A stretch of 64,000 nucleotides of DNA from Styela clava (GCF_964204865.1 NC_135259.1:9806974-9870973); one strand, 5' to 3'; positions 36,012 through 48,934 are shown, counted from the stretch's first letter. Numbers and translations: made by a program. The notes: a model not told the origin generated them from the sequence alone.

Positions 36012-38100
36012 ATGAATAAGGTTGATGCACTACTTCGCACTCCGTTTTCGCAGCTGCCGCTGGAACAAAAATTAGAGGTACAACGTCTTGGGCCTTATCA
36101 ACCAAAAAATTGTTCACTGGAACAATCCCATGACGGAGGAAAGCGTCGGCGTACATTCTGCGCAGAAACTTGGTATAAACAACACGAATGGTTGTGTTAC
36201 AGCGAGGACAAAAATGCACTTTTTTGTTTTTATTGCCTACTTTTTGCTACCGCCCGTGACTCACGTTGGTGTAAATTTGGTTTTAGAGATCTTAAACATC
36301 TTTCCGAGCGTGCCAGGGATCACCAATCTTCTATGGAGCATCTGGACAATGCAGTAAAATACCGAACATTCGGAAATGTTAATATTGCAGCACAGTTGGA
36401 TGAAGGACGCGCGGTTTCTATTCGTCGGCACAACCAAAACGTCGAGAAAAACCGCCATGTTCTCGGTCGATTGATAGATGTTTTGAAGTCCATTGGTTGT
36501 CACGAGCTGTCCCTCCGTGGGCACGATGAACGGCCTGGCTCTTCTAATAGAGGGGTATTTTTGGATATGGTGGAATACACCGCATCCCTAGATACAGTAT
36601 TGAGAGATCATCTTGATGCCGCAACTGTTTCGAAAGGGACATCTAAGGATATCCAAAATGATTTGCTCGACTCAATGTATAAAATTTATTTACAACATTT
36701 GGCTCTGGAAATTGAGAATTGCCAGTTCCTTTCGATTCAGTCTGACGAGACAACTGACATCACGTGCGTTTCCTAACTGGCTGTGGTTTTTCGGTTTGTG
36801 AAAAATGGTAAACCTACCGAGAGATTTCACAGCTTTGTACCAATCGTTGAACGCACGGCTTGCGGGATATTGGCTGTACTGAAAGAAGTGTTACAGCCTT
36901 ACAACGCGAAGTCAAAATTGATAGCTCAAACTTATGACGGCGCGGCAGTCATGAGTGGGTCGAAACATGGTGTTCAAGTTTATATAAAAGAAGATTTTTC
37001 TCATGCGCATTTTTTACATTGTTATGCACACCAATTTAACCTCGTTATTAAAAATATGTGTCTTGATACCCCTCTCGTCCGTATATTTTTTGCAAATGTT
37101 TCGGGGTTTTCTTCATTTTTTTTCCTTTTCGCCGAAGCGCTCTGACCTCCTTCGCCAGATATGTAGCCGCCGTCTCCCAGCTTGTGCACCAACACGTTGA
37201 AACTTCCAATCACGCGTGGTGCAGGGCGTGTCCGAAATTAGGTCTGAGCTCATTGAGTGTTTCAATGGCATTCAGAGCTCTCCGGTTTGGGACGAACGCT
37301 CTGTGAGGGAGGCGGCAGGTCTAAAGCGTCTGCCAGAAGATGGTGAGTTTTCATTTTTTCTCGCTTTTTTCTCCACAATATTCTATCACGTGGATGTATT
37401 ATACGGCGCATTGCAGTCAAGGCTAATGGATAGAGCGTCTGTGCAGTCGTGTATTTCAGACTTCTGCGATGCTGTATCTCGTATCCGGGAAACAATAAAA
37501 TACGACGACACATGGAGTGCTTCTTTACGCCGCGGGCAAACAACGCAGCGTTTGATTTTGTCTGCAAAAGAATGCTGTGACATTCTGGTGAATCAAATAG
37601 GCGATCGTCTGCGCACTGAACACCTTGCCGCGTTCCCTTTGACTAACCCCAAAAATTTTTCAAAATTTGCTCGTCAATTTCCCATCCATTTGTTGGCTAC
37701 TGTCTCCAAATTTTACCCCATGATAGACGTGAGTAAATTGGAAAATGAATTGCGATGTATATACACCAATCAAACTTTTTTGAACATCACATTAACTTGC
37801 GCGCTCTATGGGTTCCTCATAGATAACACTCTAGTAACTACCTTTGCGGCGTCTGCAAAATTTCTGGACATCATTTTGACGACGCCTATTTCTTCCGCCG
37901 ACGCAGAGCGAACCTTCAGCACGCTGAGGCGTATTAAAACGTATCTCAGAAACACAATGAAGCAAGATAGATTAAATTTCTTGGCTGTTTTATCCATTCA
38001 CAGAGACGTTATTTCTGGGATGCATGACTTTAATCAGCGCGTTATTGAGCATTTTGCTTCCAAGAAACCGCGGCGTGTTGCATATATGTTCAAGCTGTAG
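36012..38100 (+). pseudogene. hAT transposase relic, ZMYM1-like (zf-TTF + DUF4371 + hAT dimerisation)
   Basis: An almost full-length intronless transposase. Residues about 50-115 form the TTF-type zinc finger (WLCYSEDKNALFCFYC, CxxC then H). A DUF4371-type region follows (FLSIQSDETTDIT; AQTYDGAAVMSG; CYAHQFNLVIKN). The C-terminus has the hAT dimerisation motif (ISSADAERTFSTLRRIKTYL). It is broken by an in-frame TAA at 36774-36776, with homology continuing in the same frame. At least two frame changes lie between about 37120 and 37215, and the intact distal frame then runs to the TAG ending at 38100. Despite this it is mostly undecayed, so inactivation is fairly recent. I could not find its terminal repeats. 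The CAGGG-type non-autonomous elements in this window lack a matching autonomous copy here. Confidence 0.85.
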
Positions 38101-39182
38101 AAGTCTAGCAGCATATATATCTATGAGTGAGCGACGCATGTCCTTATCTTTGCATTAACTTTCCTTTCTTCATAGTAACGTTTTAAACCTTATTTTAGGT
38201 TTTGTCTGCTTTTCCGAAGTTTCTGTTAATATGTCATTGTATTTATCTGGGTAAATATTGCCTTTCCTTTTGAAAGAGGTTTCAAAATAAACTATGTCTA
38301 TATTTATTAATCCCTTGGCTTGGACCGGTTTTAAAGACACTTTCTTATCGTTAAAAATTGTCGCTTTTGCCGATTGGTTGTTACCGATGGAATGATTTTT
38401 ATACTCATAAAATGATGGGAGAACTTACAGCGCTCATCCTGTCCCCGTAGATGGGGGTGACTTGGTCCCGCAGTAGCTTGCCCCGGTTGTCAAAATGACC
38501 ACGCGCCGCCACTGGTATGTAGTTTGGGTAATTCTGCTGCAATGGACTTCAGTGAAAATCAAAGTCGCGAAGTTGTTAATATCCAGAAACCTGGCAGGGT
38601 ATAAGTTTAAGATACGGTAATTAAGAGCGCGAAGTGTCACCGCCTAACTCGGTATAGGGATACTTGTAGAGTCCCATCATAAGTGACTGAGCTATTTATA
38701 ATCTACAATTTTTCCAATTACGGCACAATTGCATTACTACGGGAAAAGATATGCGCATAGTGTTTAATGACTAATCTTTACGGGCCTATTGTACGTGTAT
38801 AATAAAACAAATTTCGAATTAAAATTGATATTTGATTGATTGGACGGAAGCAGTGCAGATTTAAGTAGAACTCTTTGAAATCGATCATGTCGTTTGAAGT
38901 CCTCAATCCTGTTCGTGATCAACACCGATAAGAATAGATTTTGCTAAAATATCTGGGGACGAACATTCTATAGTCATTCTATAGTCTAAAGTCATATTGG
39001 TGATGTCGAAATACGGTCGACATCCTGCTACCCACCTAATTGTTAACATTCTATAGTCTAAAGTCATATTGGTGATGTCGAAATACGGTCGACATCTTGC
39101 TACCCACCTAATTGTTTTTTTAATTGTACTGCAAATACAATAACAGCATTATATACTAAACATTCTATTCTTTTACTGTTCA
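38101..39182. other. Flank of the hAT relic with a 72-bp tandem duplication
   Basis: No gene is seen. From 38975 to about 39116 a 72-bp unit (CATTCTATAGTCTAAAGTCA start, CCCACCTAATTGTT end) is present twice with one difference, implying a recent duplication. Sequence 38410-38690 is relatively GC-rich and repeat-like. Confidence 0.6.
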
Positions 39183-40061
39183 TCACCAATCAGTTCCCGT
39201 ATTTGGTTTTGTGAGCATGATAAAACGATACTCATATTCGATGATCATCTTCACCTCCTCGTCTGGTTCGTTTTCTTTTCCAAGAGTTTTTTTGATCTTC
39301 TTAGCTAATACATCAATTGGATCGACGATTGGTTTTTCTTTATTCATGAATATGTTATAATCGTTTATGGATCTTGCGTATGCTCTATATTTATCCAATG
39401 TATATTCACGCTCATGTCTGAAAGTAAGCCACTCTTTTGAAGTGTTATGTATTCGATCAAAAATATCTTGGTAACCGTCGTGTGCAATGTAATTGCGTTC
39501 GTGCGCGTTGATATCATCCAAAAATTCACGCAAGCATGTTCTAAATACGTGGGAGTTTGAACCCGGTTTCATTTTATCATCCGTCTCTACTAGATTTCGG
39601 ACGTCTTGAAAAGTTGATATGTAAATAGCGCAACATCCATTCGGCTTTAGAACTCGTTCACACTCCTCTTCAAACTTTTTTATATCGAGCCAATGTGCAG
39701 CAGCTCCACAAGTTACAAGATCAACACTGTCGTCGTCTACAGGAAATGTGTGACCATCAGAAAGTTTGAATATTATGTTATCACTTTCATTGATTTTCTT
39801 TGCTTGCTCTATCTGTGCTTCACTTATATCAATGCCTAAGATGGATTTGAAAAACGGTGAGAAAGCGTGTGTAGATCGACCAGTTCCGCATCCGACGTCT
39901 AACATATATTCGAACGTATTTCCATCTGTATTCGTATAAATTTTCCGTAAGTAGTTCATTATAGTTTCAGCTACTAAAGGTGGATATGCGTACCTATGCT
40001 TGGAGTAAATTTCTGCAATTTTTTCACCCTCATAGATTCGTATTAGATTTGAATCCGCCAT
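39183..40061 (-). CDS. Class I SAM-dependent methyltransferase
   Basis: A single-exon gene of 292 residues. Motif I is MLDVGCGTGRSTHAF (SAM-binding glycine loop). An acidic residue follows at the end of strand 2 (ILGIDIS), then LSDGHTFPVDDDSVDLVTCG (motifs II/III) and AAAHWLDIKKFEEECERVLK, typical of the UbiE/Coq5-like Methyltransf_11 family. This subgroup of small uncharacterised animal and Dictyostelium enzymes has an N-terminal IYSKHRYAYPP segment, as seen here. The start was set at the second in-frame Met (ADSN follows); an upstream Met eight residues earlier at 40085 is possible. The substrate is unknown. Absence of introns among heavily split neighbours may reflect retroposition. Confidence 0.85.
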   Translation of the reverse strand: MADSNLIRIYEGEKIAEIYSKHRYAYPPLVAETIMNYLRKIYTNTDGNTFEYMLDVGCGTGRSTHAFSPFFKSILGIDISEAQIEQAKKINESDNIIFKLSDGHTFPVDDDSVDLVTCGAAAHWLDIKKFEEECERVLKPNGCCAIYISTFQDVRNLVETDDKMKPGSNSHVFRTCLREFLDDINAHERNYIAHDGYQDIFDRIHNTSKEWLTFRHEREYTLDKYRAYARSINDYNIFMNKEKPIVDPIDVLAKKIKKTLGKENEPDEEVKMIIEYEYRFIMLTKPNTGTDW

Positions 40062-40792
40062 TGTATGAACTGATTTAAATTGCAAAACAAATTTCTTTTG
40101 GAAGTATTACCCTGATGCTCAAATTTTATATTTCGAATATGAATCTGAAACAAAGAAAAATACATGAAAAAAATACTGTACCTTAGCAACGACTGGCACC
40201 TTCTAAATTACCTATACAACGATGGCTTTTACACTGTTTACAATACCACTCGTGATATATAAGGTATATCAAAATACTGCAATATTTCGAAACTAGGGCC
40301 GAATGTCTCGGAAACCAGTAAAAATATGATATTGGGCGACGTATGGTCCATTCAAATTCGCAACCCGTTTGCTCCCTGTATAACAGAAAAACAAAAACAA
40401 CTTCACGGAGAAGCTATAAGACGACACTGTGTTTACTTCATAGACTTACTCAACTTGCCTGGCTGTGGCACAACTGCTATTTAAATGCTAAGGGAAGTCC
40501 ATTATACTGTAAGAATTAAAAGAAAAACAATACAGTTCAGATTTTAATATGATGGTAACTACATGTAACAGTTCAATGATTTAAAACGACAGCACACTTT
40601 GTTACTAACGAAATACCCCTTAGTTGTGCGATCAAATTTAGGCCACGAATGTTGATGAATCATGTTATTGATACCCGCTTTTCAGCTAACATTCATTGTG
40701 ACCTAGGTATTTATTTTCTAATTTGCCGATAACGAATAAACGTCTTCGATAACAGCAGTCTCTTATACAGATAAACATATATAGATGGGCAT

Positions 40793-40980
40793 CAGCACCC
40801 GTGCAAGTATATCCACTTTGCGAATTACGGTTGATTAAATTCACTTCACCGACATGTGTTGCGAGCCAGCGGCTATCGATGGGCAGCAGACCAGCACGCG
40901 TGCAAGTATATCCACTTTGCGAATTACGGTCGATTGATTTCGCATTTTCGACGTGTGTTGCGGCTATCGGCTATTGTTTG
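40793..40980. repeat. Two-copy 99-bp tandem duplication
   Basis: GTGCAAGTATATCCACTTTG occurs at 40801 and 40900, with co-linear flanks (GATGGGCA before, CGGCTATCG after). The rest of 40086-41244 shows no gene. Confidence 0.75.
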
Positions 40981-41244
40981 TATTTAGATTAAGTAAATAT
41001 TGTATTTGCCGTGTCCATCGTGACGCCTGTACAGACCATTTGAGCGTAGAAAGTAAGTCACTTATGACACAAAATGAAAACTACTGTACTGGTGATGCAT
41101 TGATTGAAGCATTTCATTTATTGCAATTTGTATTGCTGTTTTGTATGTCCATGCCTCTGTTATAACACAGTCAAAGTATCAAACCTGAAATCTAAATCTC
41201 CGTTGTAGCTTATATTTGATTTAGAGTTGAAAAAGTTTAACATC

Positions 41245-41618
41245 TTAGTAGTATATAGGGTGACCTAAAACAGAACCCATGCCGTTTTTTCGAACCCTGT
41301 AATATTCGCCAGAATTGAATTCATATTCATTCCTTTTATCGAAAGCAAGTGCTAAAGAGCACACTGTGGCACTAAAGTTGATTATCAACAGTCCTCCAAG
41401 GATGCACAAATACGGCAGTTGAGTTTCCTTTTCCTAAACCATTAAGCAATTACACACTTCTTCAGTCGCTCAAGATTATTTGGAAAATAATTTCAGTCAC
41501 ATTTCGTTACTTACTAGCCGATATAAACTTGATTGAAATACTGATATGAGTCCAAATAGCCTAAACTTGTCGCAAAAGACATACAACAATACTTGTATTC
41601 GAAAAATACAACTTCGAG
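41245..41618 (-). CDS. Possible last two exons of a multi-span membrane protein
   Basis: Minus-strand exon 41433-41245 is bounded by a TTTAG acceptor and ends at TAA. It encodes a strong transmembrane helix (YLCILGGLLIINFSATVCSL) and a 30-residue tail ending GMGSVLGHPIYY. Upstream, an open stretch to the donor at 41515 (CTA|GTAAGT) joins in phase 0 and reads FGLISVFQSSLYRL after another hydrophobic run. The pattern matches the TM3-loop-TM4-tail end of the claudin-like genes nearby. The N-terminal exons are not found, and the family assignment is an inference. Confidence 0.35.
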
Positions 41619-41619
41619 T

Positions 41620-43011
41620 TATGCTTACTTTTTTATCAAATCATTTTTTGCTGTTCAATTACAAATGACAAATCAATGAAATTCCGGTAAGATTCTGACA
41701 AAAAGAAGTAGACCATGTTGCTAATTACTTGCTTTTTTTTTTTAATATTCCGACGAAATATGTAGGTCTGATGCTTTGAATTTATCCGAAGTAAGGTAAT
41801 ACGACAAATTGGACGACATAGAAATAACAATCAGAGAAACAATTTCGACTTATTCCTAGAAGCAAAAGTGATATAACTAAACCAATGAATGAATAAAAAA
41901 AATATGTTAGCAATTTGACGCAAATATACCACGAAAGAGAACATTAATTTCCGTGCATTGAAATCTCTTTTAAATCAACAACATAATGCAAAATACCTTT
42001 TATTGTCGTACCGATGCAAAGAGACGCATGTCAATATTAAATATTAGCTCTATATTCATCACAAACCATATGTGACTTGCATTTGAACTATAGAATATAT
42101 ATATTTTCAGATTGGTGGGCCTCAATTAACACAACATTATTTGATGATGTGATATTTGACCTCATTGACCCGTTGTGCTCAGAATTATTTACAGCTAGTG
42201 GCTTACTTTATGGAGTGCACTAAATTGAGTAAATTGAGTGTTGAGTAAATTTTCAACATACGTGACAGACCATTTATGAAGTGACTCATAGTTTCATTTC
42301 TGACTTATATACACCACCACTGTTTATTACCCTTCTTGTAATTTCATTCGGTTATTGATTTGATTTTAAATACATTAAAAAAGGCGATATAATAATGCAT
42401 AGAAAAAATAATTTATAAAATGTGAAAGTTTAGAATGCGAAAAACGAGCTTTTATTGGGAAAACATACTTGAGAAATATGAAAGGAAACAATGCACAAGT
42501 TCATTAATATGAAGGGACATGCGCCGCTATGTTGGTATGGTAAAATTCGACTTAATCAATTTATTGGAAAGTTTCAATTACTAAGCCCACCAGAACGTGG
42601 GGTAAAACTTCTAGCCCATGGACTCTGGAAAAGCAGTGGTCTCGGTATTTGAGAGACAAATTTGCAAAACGAGACATGGATTCCTTTGTGTCCGGAATGG
42701 CATCCGGATAGTGGGGTTGAAATTCATACTAAGAAGTCAAATGAAAATTGCCAACACTGATATACAGCTACCCATCCCACCACAAAACGATACTTGTTTT
42801 TGAAACGAAGCGAATGAATTTGGATGGAATGAAATTACTCCTGCATTTAATAATTTGCGTGTATTTGGCTAGGGTGTAACCAAACTTCAAAAGTCAAAAT
42901 TACTCTAAACTACTAAAAATTCAGTAGATTTATGAAGCAATGCAAAAATGTCATCTTCCTGCTTCCCATATTATATCTGTACTTTGTTGTAGTAAAACAT
43001 TGGCATAATCC
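41620..43011. other. Intergenic; nothing firm
   Basis: AT-rich. A minus-strand open stretch around 42720-42555 (YEFQPHYPDAIPDTKE) is flanked by no good splice sites and looks more like part of a repeat than a gene. Upstream exons of the candidate membrane protein could be hidden here. Confidence 0.4.
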
Positions 43012-46000
43012 TTAGTATCCGTACTTATATTGATCACCGTCAGGAAATCCTTTGTTATTTGTTGGAGGCAAATAGAGAGAAGGCTTTCGTGGCCATTCTA
43101 ACTCAATATCGTTCTCATATGCCTGGAGACAAAATAGTGTTAATTAACGTAATATCCAGTTGGATTTTGAATACATTTTTATATTGTAATTTGTGTGTTT
43201 TACTTTAATTAAGGAACTTCACTCGAAACATTGTTGAAAACTGTCTTGACAGACATTTGGTACGTAGTGGTATGGTGGAGGTAAATTGATAATAAATGGT
43301 CATTAAAAGAAATACTAATTCGTAACGAAACAAAAAAGCGATGTTCAATATATGGACACGGAGTAGTGCGGATATGCAGTCCGTCACAGTAGCCTACCGG
43401 TGCCACAGTGTTCACGACTTCGTCGGAACACAAGATCGCGAAGCCGGAACCGCCACAAAGAGCGCAAATTTTAATTATGATGGCGTCATCGCACACAAAA
43501 ACAAATCAATAACAACACAATAAAAAAAAACGATGCATAGGTCCACTCCGTGTCCAATAAGTATACAAAAAGTTTTGACAACTCGTACTTAAACTAATTT
43601 TATCTCTCTCGTTGATATTAAAATTATACAAACTTTGATTCGAGCTTCAGAATCTTTCTGCTATTTATTTCACTTGTCATAATCAAACTACCCGAGTAAT
43701 CTTACCTGAGGAGTGTACTTGCTTTCTTTTTTCGTTGACTTTTTCCCAACTGCTTGTAAGCTGCCAGCTATAACAACGACAGCACCTGATGCCCAGCCCA
43801 AGTAGAATGAATATCCAAAATAGTTGAACGATACATCCGAATTATTGCCAGGATCGTCGTTAACCAAAGTTAATCCCGTAAAAGCGCCGCATCCAGAAAG
43901 TATTAAAATTCCTGGAATTGAAGCAATTTATTATATCATTAAAATTATTATGTCACTAAAATGTTACATGTCTATATTCTAAAAGTCAAATAGGTCAAGT
44001 AATCTTTTCTGAAAGAAATCACGTGGATATATATATATAGTATTTTTTGTGGTAATGAAAGCATAAAACAGATTATTTTTCATTATTCTAAACTGCAAAG
44101 CGACAAGCAATTAGCTTTTAGATAAATATTAATGACTGACACGCTAGTCTGAGTTGGGCAAATATTGGTGCATTACAAAACTGGCCGTTTTTGAAACATT
44201 CATATTTGTAATAAGTATTTCAATAATATGTATATGTGTGAAAATGCATTAAATTAGGTCCAAACCGGAATTTTTTTAACTTCATCGGCGAAGCCAATTG
44301 TTAAGTATAGGGCATTTAGTTCCCGGGGCTTATACCATGTAGAGGTGCCCATATCACGCTGTTAATCAAGCTTGATTCGTTGCAAAATGCGCGGTGATCA
44401 AAGTTCGGGAATACATTTAATAAAAAAAAATTCAATAATTCCGTATATGATACGCCATACAATATGTGTCAGTAATGCGTTTGTGACTTAGTTTTAAAAA
44501 GATTCGAAAAGATCAACTACTCGTTGCTTTGGGGAATCTACTTTTTAATAAATGTAACTTAAAGTCCTTGACACACCTACTAGGATAGTATAGTTGCACT
44601 ACAATCTCCTATCAGGTACCGACCATAGAAACATTGCATTTTTGGGTGTGGGCACGGGAGAATTTTCATGTTTACTTATCAATGATCTACGACTTACCAC
44701 ACCCTCTATTTACGTAAGTCAGTAAACAATGTAATTATAGAGAAATGTGTCCACAGACAATGCCATAAAGAATTGTATAAATCATTACCAATCAGACCCT
44801 ATTTTTGTAAACCAATTCATCGTGATAATTCACAGGATTGAGTTTGTTACATTTCAAGTTTGTGGGTATTTAGATCGATTTATTCTATTTTTCAAAATTT
44901 ATCTTATCTGATTTGTCTAACAATCCAAATTTCCTCAACGTTAATTAAAAGTTTTTTCAACGTTCATTTTACGGGTAATAGCCAAGTATCGAATTTAAAA
45001 AAAAATTTGTTGTAATAATAATTGATAAATCCTGGTATAAGACGAATACAAAACTGGTAATGGTATGTCGTATATAATAAATGACTGCGATTCAACTATC
45101 ATTGAGTCGCCTAAAAAAATCTTTACATGTGGATATAAAAATTTGACCGCGAGGTTAGGCATATTCAAACACTCTTTAAGCAAAGTATTCAAGACTCTTG
45201 TATAATCTGTAGAGCCATGTCATTCTAACGCACAGGTCATTTCACAAAGTTAAATATAGAAACTAAAACACACATTTATTGCGATTGAATGCTCGTAAAT
45301 TACGTTCTTCCGCGGCTGGGTATATGTTAAAAATATGCGCATAACATTAAGAACGGAAACTATAGTTCGCACAATACTTTTATATATATACTAGAAGTTA
45401 TATAGGTATTCTGATTATCAAACCCAAGTAATTGATCTGGCTTTAAACAGCAGGCGCATTTTATGGACATGAAATTGCCTACTCGAAATCAGTGGTGAAG
45501 ACTGTTTGTGATGGTGCAGTTTGGAATGAAACAACAGCTTTCACTTAGCTACCCAGAGAAAACATAACATATATAAGTAATAGAATTTGCAAACAATTCG
45601 TGTAGTAATAAAAAGGGAAAAAAATTATAGATCCATTCCTGGATTCAAACAAAAAATCTCATTGCAGAGAAGGTTTTTGAGAAAGCCGAAATTGATACCA
45701 CCCTCACTCAGTAGAACACAAACCATTGCTTTACCTGCTATAATATTGATTATGCCTTCTATCCGGATATCAGTGGCACAACAAAATGCTGCCACACCAA
45801 CTATCAGTCCGATCAATATGAAAAAGCAAGATGCCAGTAATATGGAACGAGTGATCACCAAAGTATTTCCCGCTTCTTCAACTGTCCATCCTGTAAAACA
45901 AATTTTGATTATCAAACTTTTCATTTTCAAGCCGGAGCATTGAATGGGACATGGTAAAATTATGAGGGTAGACTATCCAAATACGCCACTGATGGAATCC

Positions 46001-46866
46001 CTTCAACCACGCACAGGTTGTAGGTTGAATCATCTTAGGAATTGAGTCTGAATTCAGGAAACGGCATTTTGTAAAAGCTCCCCCGCGAGTGGTTAAAACT
46101 ATTTAACTTTATTTTTAATTCTATCGGGCCAAGACCTCGGGAGCAGCTCAAGTGACTGACGTCTGAACTAAGAACGACGATCACCAAAGTGTCTAAAGCT
46201 GCTGAGACTATGAAGAATTGCATACTATTGTATTACATATTAACAAATACTGATTGACTTGAGGTTTAAATCAGTTCAGGTCAATGTGATCAGGACGACA
46301 GTGTGAGCAAGGGCGCTATTCGGAAAATGGGAATATATATTTAAGTTGTGGTTCACTGACCGTAAACAGATGAGAGCTCGCACTCGCAGCCAAACGTGTA
46401 CGGCAGTTCGGACGCAAATGGTATTCAATCATATTTGATATTCATTTTTTAATTCGGTCTAAAGGAGTTACTGTACGGCAAAATGATCATCATTCCTAAT
46501 ACACAAAAGCAACATAGTAATACTCCATACATGAAACTATCAGAGATTCCAATAGTGACGTAAGTACTCACGGGACAAATAACATTAAGCAAATAATATA
46601 CGCTTTGCTGAAATGATGTTCGAATGAATTTGAAGAATGTACATACACAAACAAATTATCTGTTGACAACATGTACAGGATATCATATTTTACTATTACT
46701 TACCTATATTTGAGCATTTAGTTGTGCAGTTTTGAAATAGGCCTTGACTTGAGTTAGTATCAGGTGTAATCCAATAATTTGTTCCCATACTTGCTCCCAA
46801 TAAACCAGCACCAATCAGAGTTATTACGAAGCCACTTATTCCACATACATTGACTGAACTTTTCAT
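43012..46866 (-). CDS. Claudin/PMP22-family four-span protein
   Basis: Exons 46866-46704, 45890-45735, 43911-43706 and 43122-43012 join in phase to 211 residues, the usual claudin/PMP22 size. TM1 is SGFVITLIGAGLLGASMG. The first extracellular loop has the family signature W-GLF-C-C (NYWITP, then GLFQNCTTKC). TM2 is ILLASCFFILIGLIVGVAAF, TM3 IINIIAGILILSGCGAF, and TM4 FYLGWASGAVVVIAGSL, which is close to the claudin TM4 consensus. The 45-residue tail ends QYKYGY; C-terminal YV-like PDZ ligands of vertebrate claudins are not matched exactly. It is likely a junctional or epithelial membrane protein. The start was chosen at the Met immediately before TM1; an in-frame Met lies 17 codons upstream. 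An intron carries a 204-bp MITE. Confidence 0.87.
43353..43556. mobile_element. 204-bp MITE with TGGACACGGAGT termini
   Basis: Starts TGGACACGGAGT and ends ACTCCGTGTCCA, a perfect 12-bp inverted repeat with TA just outside both ends (possibly the target duplication). Inside the right end lies GGTCCACTCC and GATGCATAG, shared with the other family copies. It sits in the last intron of the claudin-like gene. Confidence 0.75.
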
Positions 46867-47159
46867 TGCTCCAGATGTGTTTAAAATACGGTAATATATA
46901 ATATCACTATAAATCAAAAAATCAAATCTGAACTTAGAACATTGTTGTCATGGACAGCCGCATTGAAGTAGAAGGAAATATTTACCAACGCGTTTTATAA
47001 GAAACAGTTGAGTCATGACCAAAATAACATCGACACCCCCAACTTCAACTTGCAATAGTAGCATGGAAGAACTAACTAACTTATGGATCCCATTAAGTTT
47101 CGTTGGCACCTCAACGCGTTTTCCCAAAACTAGATGACCTTATTGGACACGCAGTGTAC

Positions 47160-47680
47160 GGTTCCATTATCTTTGAACCCGCGTACATTTGAACCCGTAC
47201 ATCTGAACCCGTAATTTGAACCCAGGAAAATTGCACCTGTATACTATTGCACCTATGGACATTTGCACCTACGGACATTTGAACCCATACATTTCCACCC
47301 ATGGATTTTAGCACCCGCATATAGATTGAACCCGCGGACATTTGAACCCGTGTACGTTTGCACCCGCGTACATTTGAACCCATGTACATTTGCACCCGCG
47401 GACATTTGAACCCGTGGACGTTTGCACCCGCGTACATTTGAACCCATGTACATTTGCACCCGCGGACATTTGAACCCACGAACATTTGCACCCGCGGACA
47501 TTTGAACCCATGTATATTTCCACCCACAGACATTTGAACCCACGTATATTTGAACCCGCGTACATTTGAACCCACGGACATTTGAACCCGCGTATATTTG
47601 AACCAACGTATATTATATTTGAACTCGCTTAATTTGAACCCGCGTACATTTGAACCCACGTACATTTTCACAAAAAATGT
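47160..47680 (-). repeat. MULE left terminal inverted repeat (16-bp minisatellite array)
   Basis: Degenerate tandem units which, on the minus strand, read GGGTTCAAATGTCCGC or GGGTGCAAATGTACAT. Read inward, the outer about 330 bp has the same unit order as the right end, including odd units such as GGGTTCAATCTATATGC and GGGTGCTAAAATCCAT. The inner part differs in order and number. The open frames through the array are an artefact of the stop-poor unit. Confidence 0.9.
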
Positions 47681-48934
47681 TTGCCCCAACGGCAATTTCC
47701 AGTCGCAAATAATTTTCATGTTACAGGCGCAAGCTCAATATTCTAAATTTCAACACTGTTTCACTTGTAGTTAGTTTTGGTGTATATGCATTTATCCGCT
47801 TCTACGAAGCAAGCATTTTTGAGTGTCATTGTAGTCCGAGGGATAAACGTCTCTTAACGATATAAACAACATTGTTCTGCCAAAGTCTTTTATCTTTTGC
47901 TGTTTTTTTACATTGACATTTGTAAAACCTTATTTCATTCGTTAGCCGCGATCTCCAAAACAGACGATGACCTAGAAAGCGGTATTTCGTTGAAATACCT
48001 GAAACCATGGCTAATACGGAACAAATATCTCACAGACCAAGGAAGTCTTAAATGAGGGTCTTACTAAAACTAGCTTTACAGTAATATTTTTAGTGGTCAA
48101 CTCCTATAAATTTGTTCTGAAATTATTGCACCGAAAACGCCTACTATGATATCCCGCCCAGCATGAGATTTGGGAGCTCTGTGGCCACTTCATGTTTTCT
48201 TGCTAGCATGTTTACAAAATTGTTATATGTATGCATACACGACCACGCTTTACTGTTGAAAATGAGTGTTGTCTCAAATCAGGTTTTGACATTTTTCCTA
48301 AAATCAATCTATAAATTGAATACTATTGTCTGTATATAAATAAATAAACTCACAGATTCTTCGTTTCTAAGAAAATATGAAATTAAGATAATGAAACTAT
48401 GCCATTTTTGTAACAACATGTTCATAACCAAATGCCAGTTTTATTGAAGTATTGTTTCATTAGAATGTCAGAACAAAACTATACATAGAAATCGTAAGTC
48501 ATGTAAATATGTTGAATATTCGAAAGTGAAGAAGTTTTAAAATCATTATCGTGGCCAAAAATGTTTTTTGCTGTTTACACTATTTAGAGTGAATCGAACA
48601 TATTCAGCATATAGGGTCTGTTAAATATGATATTGCAATTTACAAACGACGTCATAGGTTACGGATTACATTTATTTTAATATCTCAATAAAGTTATCAC
48701 TCACAAATTTGTGTCGAATGGGCGATCAATTTTGAGATAGAGTAGCTATGGACGTTTTACAAAATAGGAATTTATCAATTATGATACAATAGTTAAACAA
48801 CAAATCAAAGTAATGACGATAAACGAAATTTTACGATATCACGATCAAAATCAAATAGACTGCATTTGAGCTATTGAGTGGAGATACCTCAGCTTGTCGG
48901 TTTCAGTTCCATATGAAAAAACTTAACTGTCAAC

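Noticed and set aside
36007-36524. Minus-strand frames under the hAT transposase
   Set aside because: Shadows of a clearly homologous plus-strand protein.
47111-47719. Long repetitive proteins (FKCPRVQMYMGSNVRG-like) in several frames at both MULE ends
   Set aside because: They are translations of the 16-bp array, open in all phases because the unit lacks stops. They occur in mirror image at 50714-51327 and are not genes.
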